A DNA stretch of 64,000 bases from Sphingobacteriales bacterium JAD_PAG50586_3 (GCA_023213195.1 CP096135.1:1382616-1446615); one strand, 5' to 3'. Counted from the stretch's first letter, positions 35,576-45,039 are shown. Notes: a model not told the origin generated them from the letters alone. A program made the numbers and translations.

Positions 35576-37445
35576 CTACCATTTAACATTGGTTTGTGCA
35601 TGTATGCTGCTTTTTGCGGCTGTAGGTATGGCGCAACCCGGTGCCGATGCTGCTACGGCCACAGATACTATTGTTCCCCTGCCCGGTGGCAAGGTAGAAG
35701 AGCTGGCCGCCCACTATTACCTTAATGGCGAATACGATAAAGCTGCCGACCAGTACGAAAAGCTGTTTGATAAAACCCCCAACAGGTACTATTACAACTT
35801 TTTACTTAATTGCTACCTACAGCTTAAAGACTTTAAAAAAGGCGAAAAACTGGTAAACAAGCAAATAAAACGCTATCCAACAGAGCCGGGCTATACGGTA
35901 GACTTAGGGTTTATTTATGATAAGGGTGGTGATGCTGATAAGGCCAAAAAATATTGGGAAAACCTTATTAAATCTACCAAAACCACTAATCAGAATTACT
36001 ATGTTGATTTGGCCAACGCCTTTATAAACCGCGAACAGGTGCCCTTTGCGCTAACTGCCCTTAAACAAGGCCGCGATAACCTAAAAGGCTTTTATGGTTT
36101 TAATATAGAGCTGGCTTCCATATACAAGGCACAAAACAATCCCGGCGATATGTTTAAGGAATACCTTGACTATTTAAAGGAGAACCCCGAAAAACGCCCC
36201 GAGGTGCAAACCGAAATGCTGGATGTTATAGCCGACGATGCTACCGGCGACAAAGGCAAACAGCTAAAAGGGTTGCTGTTGGCCGAGATTACCAAACAGC
36301 CCGACAAGATTGTTTATCCTGAATTGTTAATATGGCTGCACATGCAGCTAAAAGAGTTTGATGCCGCCATTGTACAGGCCAAGGCGCTGGACAGGCGTTT
36401 TAAAGAAGACGGCTTCCGCCTTATGGAACTGGGCGATGTATGCGCCACTAACGATAATTACGATGCCGCCGCCCGCGCCTACCAATATGTGGTAGACAAA
36501 GGCACCTCGGGCCCTAACTACGTGCAGGCCAGGTTAAATATGCTAGATGTTCAGTACAAAAAGATAACCAATACCTACAGCTACACCCCAGCCGATTTAA
36601 CCCAACTGGAAACCAACTATAAGCAAACCCTTAATGAGTTGGGCCGCAACAACGGTACGTTAGATTTAATGCTGAACCTTGCCCACCTGCAGGCATTCTA
36701 CTTAAATAAGACCGATACCGCTGCTGCTTTGCTACAGGATGCGCTTAAAATACAAACCTTTAGGGATAAGACCACCGCACAGTGTAAACTGGAGTTAGGA
36801 GACATTATGCTGCTACAAGGCGATATTTGGGAGGCCAGCTTGCTATACTCTCAGGTAGAAAAAGCCTATAAAAACGAACCCATAGGGCAGGAGGCCAAGT
36901 TCCGTAACTCGCGACTGTATTATTATAAGGGCGATTTTCAATGGGCAAAGGCCCAATTGGATGTGTTAAAAGCCGCTACAGCTAAGTTTATATCTAACGA
37001 CGCAATGGATTTGTCGCTGTTTATATCGTCTAACATAGGTTCAGATTCGTTAACTACCCCGCTGGAGATGTTCTCCAGGGCCGATTTGTTGTACTTCCAA
37101 AACCGTTTTGATGAGTCGCAAAAGGTACTGGATAGCATAGCCTTTGTTTTTCCTGATAACGACCTTGCCGACGATATTATCTATCGCAAGGCCAACATAG
37201 CATACCGTACAGGCAATTTTACCAAGGCCGCTGATTTTTATAATGAGGTAGTTACCAAGTATGCCGAAGAGCTATTGGGCGATGATTCCCTATTTAAGTT
37301 AGCGTCTATCTATCAGTTTAACCTGGGCGACAATATAAAGGCCATGGATGCCTACCAAAAGCTAATGACTGATTTTCCCGGTAGCGTATATGTGGTAGAA
37401 GCCCGTAAACGCTTCCGCACCCTCAGAGGCGATAAGGTTAATTAA
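35565..37445 (+). CDS. Exported tetratricopeptide repeat protein
   Basis: 626 residues with a signal peptide (LTLVCACMLLFAAVGMAQ) followed by TPR units along the length, for example AAHYYLNGEYDKAADQYEKL, DLGFIYDKGGDADKAKKYWE, LGDVCATNDNYDAAARAYQ and IAYRTGNFTKAADFYNEV. It ends YVVEARKRFRTLRGD, typical of periplasmic TPR proteins of Bacteroidota. It is the third gene of the CotH operon and probably acts as an assembly scaffold. No partner can be named. Confidence 0.85.
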   Translation: MRYSYHLTLVCACMLLFAAVGMAQPGADAATATDTIVPLPGGKVEELAAHYYLNGEYDKAADQYEKLFDKTPNRYYYNFLLNCYLQLKDFKKGEKLVNKQIKRYPTEPGYTVDLGFIYDKGGDADKAKKYWENLIKSTKTTNQNYYVDLANAFINREQVPFALTALKQGRDNLKGFYGFNIELASIYKAQNNPGDMFKEYLDYLKENPEKRPEVQTEMLDVIADDATGDKGKQLKGLLLAEITKQPDKIVYPELLIWLHMQLKEFDAAIVQAKALDRRFKEDGFRLMELGDVCATNDNYDAAARAYQYVVDKGTSGPNYVQARLNMLDVQYKKITNTYSYTPADLTQLETNYKQTLNELGRNNGTLDLMLNLAHLQAFYLNKTDTAAALLQDALKIQTFRDKTTAQCKLELGDIMLLQGDIWEASLLYSQVEKAYKNEPIGQEAKFRNSRLYYYKGDFQWAKAQLDVLKAATAKFISNDAMDLSLFISSNIGSDSLTTPLEMFSRADLLYFQNRFDESQKVLDSIAFVFPDNDLADDIIYRKANIAYRTGNFTKAADFYNEVVTKYAEELLGDDSLFKLASIYQFNLGDNIKAMDAYQKLMTDFPGSVYVVEARKRFRTLRGDKVN

Positions 37446-37522
37446 CCCTTTTCAAACAAATTACTTTAATAGAGTGTTAGGATAGCAAAGTATTAGTGGT
37501 TATAGGTTTCCACTTCTACTTT

Positions 37523-37554
37523 AAAGCCCCATTCGTAACTGTTTGGGGCTTTTT
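37523..37554 (+). terminator. Terminator after the TPR gene
   Basis: AAAGCCCCA (37523-37531) pairs with TGGGGCTTT (37544-37552), followed by TT. Confidence 0.9.
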
Positions 37555-37570
37555 AATTAGCCGCCGGGGC

Positions 37571-37603
37571 AAAAAAACTCCCACCCTTTTGCAAGGATGG
37601 GAG
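37571..37603 (-). terminator. Terminator after rpmA
   Basis: CTCCCA (37578-37583) pairs with TGGGAG (37598-37603), with CCTT/AAGG extending it across a small bulge. Read on the minus strand it ends in seven T. Confidence 0.85.
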
Positions 37604-37626
37604 AAAAATAAAAAAATTAGAATGTC

Positions 37627-37896
37627 TTAAGCTACTGCTTCAGCAAAAGGAACAACCGATACAAACGATTTACCTTCTGCGCGCTTGCGGAACTCAACAG
37701 TACCGTCAACCAGTGCAAACAAGGTGTGGTCTTTACCAATACCTACGTTTGTGCCCGGGTGGTGTTTAGTGCCACGCTGACGTACAATAATGTTACCAGA
37801 GATAGCTGCCTGACCTCCGTATATTTTAACGCCTAAGCGTTTGCTATGCGATTCGCGACCGTTTTTAGAACTACCGACGCCTTTCTTATGTGCCAT
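37627..37896 (-). CDS. rpmA: 50S ribosomal protein L27
   Basis: 89 residues starting [24 protein letters not shown], with the conserved basic N-terminus that reaches the peptidyl transferase centre, then [17 protein letters not shown] and HTLFALVDG. There is no Firmicutes-type cleavable extension before the AHKKG motif. 23 nt downstream of rplU. Confidence 0.98.
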   Translation of the reverse strand: MAHKKGVGSSKNGRESHSKRLGVKIYGGQAAISGNIIVRQRGTKHHPGTNVGIGKDHTLFALVDGTVEFRKRAEGKSFVSVVPFAEAVA

Positions 37897-37919
37897 GGGT
37901 TATAAAAAATTTAATGCAA

Positions 37920-38231
37920 TTAAGCGTTAATACCTACAATTTGAATTTTTGATATAGACTGACGGTGGCCATTCCATTTTTGATAGCCTTTACGGCGTTT
38001 CTTTTTGAAAATGATTACTTTATCAGCTTTATCGTGTGTTAAAACAGTAGCAGAAACAGAAGCGCCGCTAACAGTAGGAGCACCTACAGTTACGCTGCCG
38101 CCGTTATCAACCAACAGTACGTTGTCAAACTTAACTGAGTCGCCTTCTTTAGCGTCTAAGCGGTTTACGTAAAGCTTTTGATCTTTCTCTACTTTATATT
38201 GGTGTCCACCAATGGTTACAATTGCGTACAT
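37920..38231 (-). CDS. rplU: 50S ribosomal protein L21
   Basis: 103 residues with L21 hallmarks: YAIVTIGGHQYKVEKDQKLYV, VLTHDKADKVIIFKKKRRKGYQKWNGHRQ and a final KIQIVGI. Co-transcribed with rpmA. The leader between the promoter at 38266 and the ATG contains GGCCC and GGGGC (38247-38263) able to form a small hairpin. Autoregulation of L21-L27 is possible but not shown by sequence. Confidence 0.98.
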   Translation of the reverse strand: MYAIVTIGGHQYKVEKDQKLYVNRLDAKEGDSVKFDNVLLVDNGGSVTVGAPTVSGASVSATVLTHDKADKVIIFKKKRRKGYQKWNGHRQSISKIQIVGINA

Positions 38232-38265
38232 AATAAAATTGTATTAGGCCCTAATTAAGGGGCTG

Positions 38266-38273
38266 CAAAGTTA
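38266..38273 (-). promoter_or_regulatory. -7 promoter box of rplU-rpmA
   Basis: TAACTTTG on the minus strand, 34 nt before the rplU ATG. Confidence 0.55.
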
Positions 38274-38357
38274 ACAACTTTTTGTTAATTACAAAGCCTA
38301 CCCTAAAATTTTTTATCAGGAATTGCAAAAATAAGCTTTTTAGCGCAGATTTGGGCC

Positions 38358-38900
38358 ATGGAACCTATTGTTATAAAGTATAATATACCCAAACACATCT
38401 TTTATTCATTTGTAAGCTTGCTATTTGTAGTTGGAGGTTACTTTATGTTGGGTAAAGAATCTGGCCGTTACCCTAAAGAGGTTTTGTATATAGTCAGTGT
38501 TATTTGTATGGTATTTGGCGCAATTGGTTTAGTGGTATTCTTAAAACGCATTTTCAGCAAAGACAAAACAGCTCTAGTAATTAATAGTAAGGGTATTACA
38601 GATAAAACTTCGGCGGTAAGCCGTGGCTTGGTGCCTTGGCAGGATATTACTAATGTACGCCTTACCACCATGCAGACACACCGGTTTAGTAAAACCCATT
38701 TTATTACTATTATGGTTAATAATCCCGACGAATATATTGCCAAAGGCAGAAACGTGGCGGCGCGCTATGCTATGCAGTGGAATACAGACAGGTATGGCAG
38801 CCCTATTAATATAGCGCCTTCTACTATAGGAATGAAACCCGAAGAACTGAAAAAGATAATGAAGGATGCTTTTGAGCAATATAAAACAACAGCTTTATGA
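38358..38900 (+). CDS. STM3941 family membrane protein
   Basis: 180 residues: two membrane helices (HIFYSFVSLLFVVGGYFML and VLYIVSVICMVFGAIGLVVFL), then a soluble domain (LVINSKGITDKTSAVSRGLVPWQDI) characteristic of the STM3941 family. Function unknown. It overlaps the next gene by 4 nt (ATGA). Confidence 0.75.
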   Translation: MEPIVIKYNIPKHIFYSFVSLLFVVGGYFMLGKESGRYPKEVLYIVSVICMVFGAIGLVVFLKRIFSKDKTALVINSKGITDKTSAVSRGLVPWQDITNVRLTTMQTHRFSKTHFITIMVNNPDEYIAKGRNVAARYAMQWNTDRYGSPINIAPSTIGMKPEELKKIMKDAFEQYKTTAL

Positions 38901-39550
38901 GAATTAGAAAAGTAAGAGGAGGAAGAAGGAAATTTAAAGAAATTGAACAGTGGAAGAACGAAAGCCTGCTACTATCAGATTATTGGATTAAAGAATATAA
39001 CTATCAAAGCGCAGATATTGTCGTACACCCTTGGTGCGACATTTCTATACTTAACTGCAAAATACCATCGCCCTATGGAAAGTGCCGTGCGCTAATAATT
39101 GAAGGACTTATTGAAATATATAAAAGTTGGAAAGTGCAATTAGATAAATTAGGTAAGCCCTATTACCTAAAGATATGGTTGCGGGACTCTAGAATTGAAA
39201 AATCTGAAGTAGTATGTGCTTTTAATGAACGTATTGAATGGTATGAAAATGTATTTACCAAAGCTAAAAAAAATGGGCAGCCTGGTCCAGTACACTTTGG
39301 TTCTGTAGCAAACAAACTAAATGAATTTAACTGGGATTTACATTTAGATGAGGAAACATATGATGATAGCGACTTGGCAGAACCTCATCAATACGAGTCA
39401 ATGGAGGATTATTACTATTCAGTGCGTTGGTTTAAGAAAATTAAAAAGAAAGCACGGATTGTAGAAGGTGTATATTCTAATGGAAATCCCTATAAAAACT
39501 ATAAGGTAAAAATGGGCAATCTATGGGTCGGCGAATTAACTAACCCCTAG
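38897..39550 (+). CDS. Protein of unknown function
   Basis: 217 residues, charged, no signal peptide. The N-terminus is basic (MRIRKVRGGRRKFKE), the middle has CDISILNCKIPSPYGKCR, and an acidic run (DLHLDEETYDDSDLAEPHQYE) precedes a basic C-terminal part. Translationally coupled to the STM3941-like gene. Base composition seems somewhat AT-richer than its neighbours. Not recognised. Confidence 0.6.
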   Translation: MRIRKVRGGRRKFKEIEQWKNESLLLSDYWIKEYNYQSADIVVHPWCDISILNCKIPSPYGKCRALIIEGLIEIYKSWKVQLDKLGKPYYLKIWLRDSRIEKSEVVCAFNERIEWYENVFTKAKKNGQPGPVHFGSVANKLNEFNWDLHLDEETYDDSDLAEPHQYESMEDYYYSVRWFKKIKKKARIVEGVYSNGNPYKNYKVKMGNLWVGELTNP

Positions 39551-39572
39551 CACCTAAAACCTAGTCCCTAGA

Positions 39573-40022
39573 TTAAGCCTTCTTTATTATATATAATACT
39601 ACACCCCAAACCTCAAACTTCATGTTATCGGTAATCTCCAGGGGCTTGTAGCTATCGTTCTCCGGCATAAGGAATAGCTTCCCATCAGCTTTGGTAATGC
39701 GTTTCACGGTAAAGTCGCCGTCTACCATAGCAATAACAATAGAGTTGTTTTGCGGCTGGCCTGCACGGTCTACAATAAGCATATCGCCGCTGTTAATACC
39801 TGCGTTTATCATAGATTGGCCTTTAACCCTTACACAAAAGGTAGTATCGGGGTGCTTAACCAAAAAGGTGTTAAGGTCAAGTTCGGCTTCAACAGCATTC
39901 TCAGCTACATTAGGAAAACCTGCCGAAACAGGGTTTTCGAACAAAGGCACTTTGGCTGCAATACTCTCAGTATCCAGTGTATATATTTCCAACTCGGGGC
40001 TGTCGTTTGTCTTTAAAAACAT
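39573..40022 (-). CDS. umuD: UmuD/LexA-like S24 peptidase
   Basis: About 149 residues. The likely start is MFLKTND. The self-cleavage site is in VSAGFPN (Ala-Gly), the catalytic Ser in VKGQSMINAGI and the Lys in FTVKRITKADG, with the family tail VWGVVLYIIKKA. It lacks the N-terminal winged helix of LexA, so UmuD fits better. UmuD' partners the translesion polymerase UmuC; no umuC is next to it. An ORF extending to 40148 enters palindromic DNA and is not preferred. Confidence 0.85.
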   Translation of the reverse strand: MFLKTNDSPELEIYTLDTESIAAKVPLFENPVSAGFPNVAENAVEAELDLNTFLVKHPDTTFCVRVKGQSMINAGINSGDMLIVDRAGQPQNNSIVIAMVDGDFTVKRITKADGKLFLMPENDSYKPLEITDNMKFEVWGVVLYIIKKA

Positions 40023-40119
40023 AATAACTCGTCTATAACCTAAAGATACGGCATAAAACAGTTTGGGGTTACTGCCCCAGGCCCGAGTTGTTAACGGCAC
40101 CTGTTGGTAAATTTTAAAG

Positions 40120-40145
40120 GTGTATACACATGCGTGTTTAAACAC
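40120..40145. promoter_or_regulatory. Paired GTGT...ACAC palindromes upstream of umuD
   Basis: GTGTATACAC (40120-40129) and GTGTTTAAACAC (40134-40145) are perfect palindromes sharing half-sites, in the divergent gap between umuD and the T9SS gene. A regulator operator, possibly SOS-type, is inferred only. Confidence 0.4.
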
Positions 40146-40232
40146 CAAAGTTTCCTGTAAATATTTGATTTTATTACTATATACAAGTATTTATATTTTG
40201 TAAGTTTACCCAAAACACTAACACTTTCGCTC

Positions 40233-41348
40233 ATGAATAAACTTCTACTTTCACTAACAATTGTACTACTGGCATTTAGCATAAAAAGCTTTAGTCAGGC
40301 CTGTCCCGGCAACCTTATTACTACAAACCCGGCCTTCGCGGCGGGCCTAACAGGGTGGAGCCAATATGGCAATACCACCACGGCCACTACATTAACTGCT
40401 ACCAATGGGTGCTTAAATAACTTTTTGGCACTTCAGGCAACAAATAATAGCGATGTTGGAATTAGCCAACCGGTAATAATTAAACAAGATAGTTGCTATG
40501 ATCTTTGCTATTGTGTTGAATTTCCATTTGTTGGAGCATTATTCAATACTAAATTGGTTATTGCTGTAACTAATGGGAGTATTACCTCTAGCCAATTGTT
40601 AAGCGGCGCGTTTACTGCTTCTCAAGCCCAAATCATTGATGTTATAACGGGCAATAATGGGTTTACCCCAATTGTACAATGTCCTGCTCAATTTACAGCT
40701 ACAGGTAACTTTACCCAATTTGTAGTAGTTAATCAAACCATTGGCAACTTAGGTACCGATGTTAGGGTAGATAATCTTTGCCTACAAAGCAGGCCTTGTC
40801 CAAACTCTTGTGCCGCATCCGGCTTAGTACCCGGTTTTACCTACACCCAAGGGCCGGGCCTTCAGGTAAACTTTACTAACACGTCAACAGTAAATTTAGG
40901 GTATACCATGTCCTTCAGTTGGGATTTTGGCGACCCCGGTTCGGGTCCTCTTAATACTTCTATCCTAACAAATCCTACCCATGTTTATCCTGCGCCTGCA
41001 ATTTATTTTGTGTGCTTGTATGTAACAGTAGTTGACCCTAACGGCTTAACATGCCCACCCGATACTTTTTGCACAGACGTAATTGTGCAGCCCACCGGCG
41101 TGGACGAAAATGCATTTGAGTCTTTAATAAATATACTGCCTAACCCCGCCAACGATATGGTTACCATTAAAAGCCTAGTGCCTATAACCGGTATACAGCT
41201 ATTTAATAGTGTAGGCCAAATGGTACATACTGAAAAGCTGCAAGGCACTACGTTTATCATACCTACCTATTTACCTGTGGGCGTATACTCTATGGTATTA
41301 CACACCGCTAAAGGGCAGGCGTATAAAAAACTGGTTATTAGCAGGTAA
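40233..41348 (+). CDS. Secreted PKD protein with T9SS sorting domain
   Basis: 371 residues: signal peptide (KLLLSLTIVLLAFSIKSFSQ), an N-terminal beta domain (ACPGNLITTNPAFAAGLTGWSQ, similar to carbohydrate-binding-type modules), a PKD domain (TYTQGPGLQVNFTNTST, FSWDFGDPGSG) and a C-terminal sorting domain (INILPNPANDMVTIKS, LPVGVYSMVLHTAKGQAYKKLVIS). Exported by type IX secretion. Ligand unknown. Confidence 0.88.
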   Translation: MNKLLLSLTIVLLAFSIKSFSQACPGNLITTNPAFAAGLTGWSQYGNTTTATTLTATNGCLNNFLALQATNNSDVGISQPVIIKQDSCYDLCYCVEFPFVGALFNTKLVIAVTNGSITSSQLLSGAFTASQAQIIDVITGNNGFTPIVQCPAQFTATGNFTQFVVVNQTIGNLGTDVRVDNLCLQSRPCPNSCAASGLVPGFTYTQGPGLQVNFTNTSTVNLGYTMSFSWDFGDPGSGPLNTSILTNPTHVYPAPAIYFVCLYVTVVDPNGLTCPPDTFCTDVIVQPTGVDENAFESLINILPNPANDMVTIKSLVPITGIQLFNSVGQMVHTEKLQGTTFIIPTYLPVGVYSMVLHTAKGQAYKKLVISR

Positions 41349-41357
41349 TGTAATAGT

Positions 41358-41407
41358 AAGTTCTCAGTTCCCGGTTGGCAGTATTCTAATAACCGGGAGC
41401 TGGAAAC
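41358..41407. repeat. Inverted-repeat element, CAGTTCTCAG family, second copy
   Basis: AGTTCTCAGTTCCCGGTT shares layout and most bases with 14042-14059. AGTTCCCGGTT (41366-41376) pairs with AACCGGGAGCT (41391-41401) with one G-T pair. Confidence 0.65.
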
Positions 41408-41478
41408 TATTTAATGGGTGTGACTATTTTCCCGACAAACCCCACAATTTGTTTCTGATAAAACTGTAGCGCCTTTTA

Positions 41479-41486
41479 TATATTTG
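41479..41486 (+). promoter_or_regulatory. -7 promoter box of the 41492 gene
   Basis: TATATTTG ends 5 nt before the ATG at 41492, implying an almost leaderless transcript. Confidence 0.5.
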
Positions 41487-41491
41487 GGTAG

Positions 41492-42717
41492 ATGAAACAC
41501 CCGCTACTCATACTCTTTCTTTTTGCAAGCCTTAGCATTATGGCTCAACGCCCTGTAAAAGCTGTGTTGCTCAATAAGGCCGATAAGCAGCCAATGCCCT
41601 ATGCCTGGGTTAAGATTGATAATGGGGCAGAGGTACAACTTACCGACTCGCTTGGCAGGTTTGGGTTTAAGGTAGCTGATACTACTAAACGGGTACAGTT
41701 AGAAATTGCCGACATTGGTTACCATGCTACTATACTATATGTATTAACTAAAGACAAGGTGCAAACCGTGTTGGTAGAAAAGCAAGCGTTAACCATTCCT
41801 ACAGTACAGGTAACAGGCATAACCGCCGCCCGGGTGGTTGAAAAAGCCATTGCTGAAATTCCTAATAACTACGCGTCATCAAGTTACTTTACCAATTCGT
41901 TTTTTAGGCAATACCATAAAGAAAATGGCAAGTTTGTAAAGCTGATAGAGGTGCAGGGCATAAATATGTTCAGGGTAGAAACCGTGCGCAAGCAGCTAAC
42001 CTGTAAAGATGCCGTGGCCCTGGTACAAATGCGCCGGGGCTATGATTATGAGGTAAACCGGCTGCCCCACCTCGACCATTTTTTCGATTTGCTAATAGAA
42101 AACCCGGTTTACCACCCCGTAAGCACGGTTCTTAACCCCGCTCGCTCGACTATTTTAAGTTTACATTTGATACTACCAACAAATCGGCAACAGATTATAT
42201 AATACTATACAAGTCGCTTGATTTTAATAAACCTGAGCTGTCGTCAGGAAAGATTACCATAGATAAAGAAACATACGCCATAAAGAAGATTGTAAACACT
42301 AACGAGAAAAATACCAATAGCGATTACCGTGGGGTGCTATCTGAAACCTACGGCACCGACTTTGTAAGCGGTTCATCGGTAACAGAATACAGGCAAATAG
42401 GCGATAAGTGGTACCTGAAGAAAATGCTGCGCGAGTATACCAATAATATATACTATAGGATTACGGGCATAACATCAAGTAACATTACCGAGTGTTTTGA
42501 GTGGTATGCCGATACTACGGTTACCGATAAAGTTGCCGCAGATTATGCCGATAAGTTTGTAAGCGATATAAACCTATACGGCTGCAAATATACCTACAAC
42601 CCTGCGGCATGGGAAGGCCCGTTGCCCAACTTTGTATACTTTACAAAAGACGAGGTTTATAAAAGTATGGCACGCAAAGAACCCATAGAAGAGCAGTTTA
42701 AAAAATCGGGCGAGTAG
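41492..42717 (+). CDS. Secreted carboxypeptidase-regulatory-like domain protein (frameshift)
   Basis: About 409 residues: signal peptide (LLILFLFASLSIMAQ), a carboxypeptidase-regulatory-like (CarboxypepD_reg-type) domain (VLLNKADKQPMPYAWVKIDN, LTDSLGRFGFKV) and a long unknown region that includes KFTFDTTNKSATDYIILY and YGTDFVSGSSVTEYRQIGD. The frame changes at a T4 run (42153-42156); restoring one T joins the halves. This layout (DUF5686-like) is common in Bacteroidota exported proteins. Role unknown. Confidence 0.7.
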
Positions 42718-42744
42718 CTTTGTTGCAGTATTTAATTTTTTAAT

Positions 42745-42792
42745 CTCCCTTTAAATAAAGGGAGTACCCGAGCTTGCTAGGGGAGGGATTTT
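42745..42792. repeat. Stem-loop repeat, CTCCC/GGGAG family
   Basis: CTCCCTTTA (42745-42753) pairs with TAAAGGGAG (42756-42764), followed by TACCCGAGCTTGCTAGGGGA and GGGATTTTTA. Matches copy 5 at 24369 in layout. It also lies where a terminator for the preceding gene would be. Confidence 0.65.
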
Positions 42793-42851
42793 TAGCTGAT
42801 AGACAAAGCATTTAAGCCTGAATTTTCTTATCTTTGTATGATTATTACCCA

Positions 42852-43485
42852 ATGCGCGACACAGCAAAAACCAAAGGAATATTTTTAGCACTAGGCATAC
42901 TTGTAGGTATGCTTGTGGCGTTTGGTATTGTATGGCTCGATTTTGGCCGTATATCGCAAAAAGTAATAGGCTAGAGTACAACAGGTGTTTTCTAACGATA
43001 AAACCAAGCACGACACCATTAAGATTATTGTAGAAAAAGAAGTCCCCGCCGTAGATTACACCTTAGACGATTCTGCCGTTGATACCTTGGCTACCGATAG
43101 TTCAGCCGTAGACAGCCTGGGCATGATGGTGAAAAAAGATGAGTTGCTGTATACCAAAAACATTAAGCTAATCTCGTTAAATAGAAACGGTGCCGTTATA
43201 GATAGTGCCATGGCCAATGCTGCCGATGTTGACCCATCGGGCCTGCCTGCGGTTTATTCGGTAGAGTTTTGGAAATCGCCCATAAACTACAAAGGCTACA
43301 AAATGGGGCGCGGCAAGCTGGCCCTGTTTGGCATTTACCAAAGCGATGATATAAGTCTTGTAGCATTAGGCAACAACCTGTTTTTAAAAAATAGGGATAT
43401 ATACTTCCGCTTAGAGCCCTCTGAAGATTTTTGCAGCTTTAGCCCGGTAACAGATAAAAATGTATTAGCCCAGTTAAGTCAGTAA
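42852..43485 (+). CDS. Membrane-anchored protein of unknown function (frameshift)
   Basis: About 211 residues: short basic start, one membrane helix (GIFLALGILVGMLVAFGIVW), an acidic, Ser/Asp-rich linker (DDSAVDTLATDSSAVDSL) and a globular C-terminal part (YSVEFWKSPINYKGYKMGRG). A one-base excess near 42969 (ATAGGCTAG) separates the helix from the rest. It overlaps dapF by TAATG, so the two are coupled. Not recognised, though the position before dapF may be conserved. Confidence 0.65.
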
Positions 43486-44279
43486 TGGATATTGAATTTT
43501 ATAAGTTTGAAGGTACGGGCAACGATTTTGTAATGCTTGATGGGCGCACAATAGATTATAGTTCTCTTACCCAACAGCAGGTTGAGCATTTATGCAACCG
43601 CCGTTTTGGCATTGGTGCTGATGGCCTTATTATACTTACCCCCGATGCGGAGTACGATTTCCGCATGGTGTATTATAATTCTGATGGCCGGTTAAGTACC
43701 ATGTGTGGCAACGGTGGCCGCTGCCTTACTGCTTTTTCTAACCTATTAAGCTATACAGGTAACAAAGCACACTTTATTGCAGTAGACGGCGAGCACGATG
43801 CTACCATTAACCTGCAAGAGGGTAAAGAATGGGAGGTAAGCCTTAAAATGATTGATGTAAATGGTTTTGAGAAAATTGGCGATGATTACTTCATCAATAC
43901 AGGCTCACCACACTACATAAGGTTTGTAAACAATACCGATGAGGTAGACGTTTATGCTGAAGGCCGTAAAATACGTTACTCAGACCGTTTTGCCGCGGAG
44001 GGTACCAACGTTAATTTTATAAGTCTTAGCAATGGTAAAATAAACGTGCGTACATACGAGCGTGGGGTAGAAGATGAAACCCTTTCTTGTGGCACCGGAG
44101 TTACCGCATCGGCCATTGCCGCAAAGCTGTTTGGAATGGAAGTAAGCGGCGGTATTTACCCCGTTGCTACAAAAGGAGGAAACCTTAACGTACGCTTTAC
44201 TTACAATAATGGGCAGTTCAGCGATGTTTGGCTTACGGGGCCCGCAAAATTTGTTTATAAAGGGTTGGTAGAAGTTTAA
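43485..44279 (+). CDS. dapF: Diaminopimelate epimerase
   Basis: 264 residues. Converts LL- to meso-diaminopimelate for lysine and peptidoglycan synthesis. Both catalytic Cys are present: MCGNGGRC (near residue 74) and SCGTGVTASA (near 203), with FYKFEGTGNDFVMLDG at the N-terminus and TGSPHYIRFV in the middle. ATG overlaps the upstream stop. Confidence 0.97.
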   Translation: MDIEFYKFEGTGNDFVMLDGRTIDYSSLTQQQVEHLCNRRFGIGADGLIILTPDAEYDFRMVYYNSDGRLSTMCGNGGRCLTAFSNLLSYTGNKAHFIAVDGEHDATINLQEGKEWEVSLKMIDVNGFEKIGDDYFINTGSPHYIRFVNNTDEVDVYAEGRKIRYSDRFAAEGTNVNFISLSNGKINVRTYERGVEDETLSCGTGVTASAIAAKLFGMEVSGGIYPVATKGGNLNVRFTYNNGQFSDVWLTGPAKFVYKGLVEV

Positions 44280-44348
44280 AGCAATGAAAACCAATTGTTA
44301 ATTTTAAGTTTACTTTGCAGTAATATATTAGCCGCAAAAATTTAACAC

Positions 44349-45031
44349 ATGAGCAACAACGCTAACTATCGTGTTTTAATTGTAGATGATGAACCGGATA
44401 TCCTGGAGTTTATCAGCTACAATCTTAAAAAGAAGGCTACGAAGTATATGTAAACAACAATGGCCGCGATGCTATTCAAACGGCTAAAAGGGTAAATCCA
44501 CATTTAATATTGTTGGATGTGATGATGCCCGACCTTGACGGTATTGAAACCTGCCGCATTATTCGCGAAGACAGTTCTTTAAAAGACACCATTATTGCAT
44601 TTTTAACCGCCCGAAACGAGGATTACTCGCAAATTGCAGGCTTTGATGCCGGTGCCGATGATTACATAAACAAACCTATAAAACCGCGTGTTTTAACTAG
44701 TAGGTTACAAGCCTTACTTCGCAGGCTTAGTGGGGATGATAAGAGCGGGCAGATTGATGTGGCTGGCCTTAGCATTAACCGCGAAAAGTATTTGGTAACG
44801 CAAGACGGGGTTGAACATAACCTGCCCAGAAAAGAGTTTGAGCTGCTATCGCTGCTGGCTTCTAAACCCGGCAAAGTGTTTACCCGCGATGATATTTTGA
44901 AACAGGTATGGGGCGGCCAGGTAGTTGTTGGCGACCGTACCATTGACGTACACATACGTAAGCTACGCGAAAAATTTGGTGAAGATTGTATCAAAACCGT
45001 AAAAGGCGTAGGTTACAAGTTTGAATTTTAA
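44349..45031 (+). CDS. OmpR/PhoB-family response regulator (frameshift)
   Basis: About 228 residues: a receiver domain (VLIVDDEPDILEF, phospho-Asp in LILLDVMMPDLDG, ADDYINKPIKP) and an OmpR-type winged helix (FELLSLLASKPGKVFTRDDI, DRTIDVHIRKLREKFGED, IKTVKGVGYKFEF). An A5 run (44427-44431) is one base short; correction gives NLKKEGYEVYVNNNG. Followed 8 nt later by its kinase. Confidence 0.92.
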
Positions 45032-45039
45032 TTAAATAA

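Noticed and set aside
38247..38263. Ribosomal protein leader riboregulator upstream of rplU
   Set aside because: Only a 4-bp hairpin is visible and I could not match it to a known leader family.
39573..40148. Longer umuD reading frame starting at 40148
   Set aside because: The extra N-terminus is not UmuD-like and would be coded by the palindromic upstream region.
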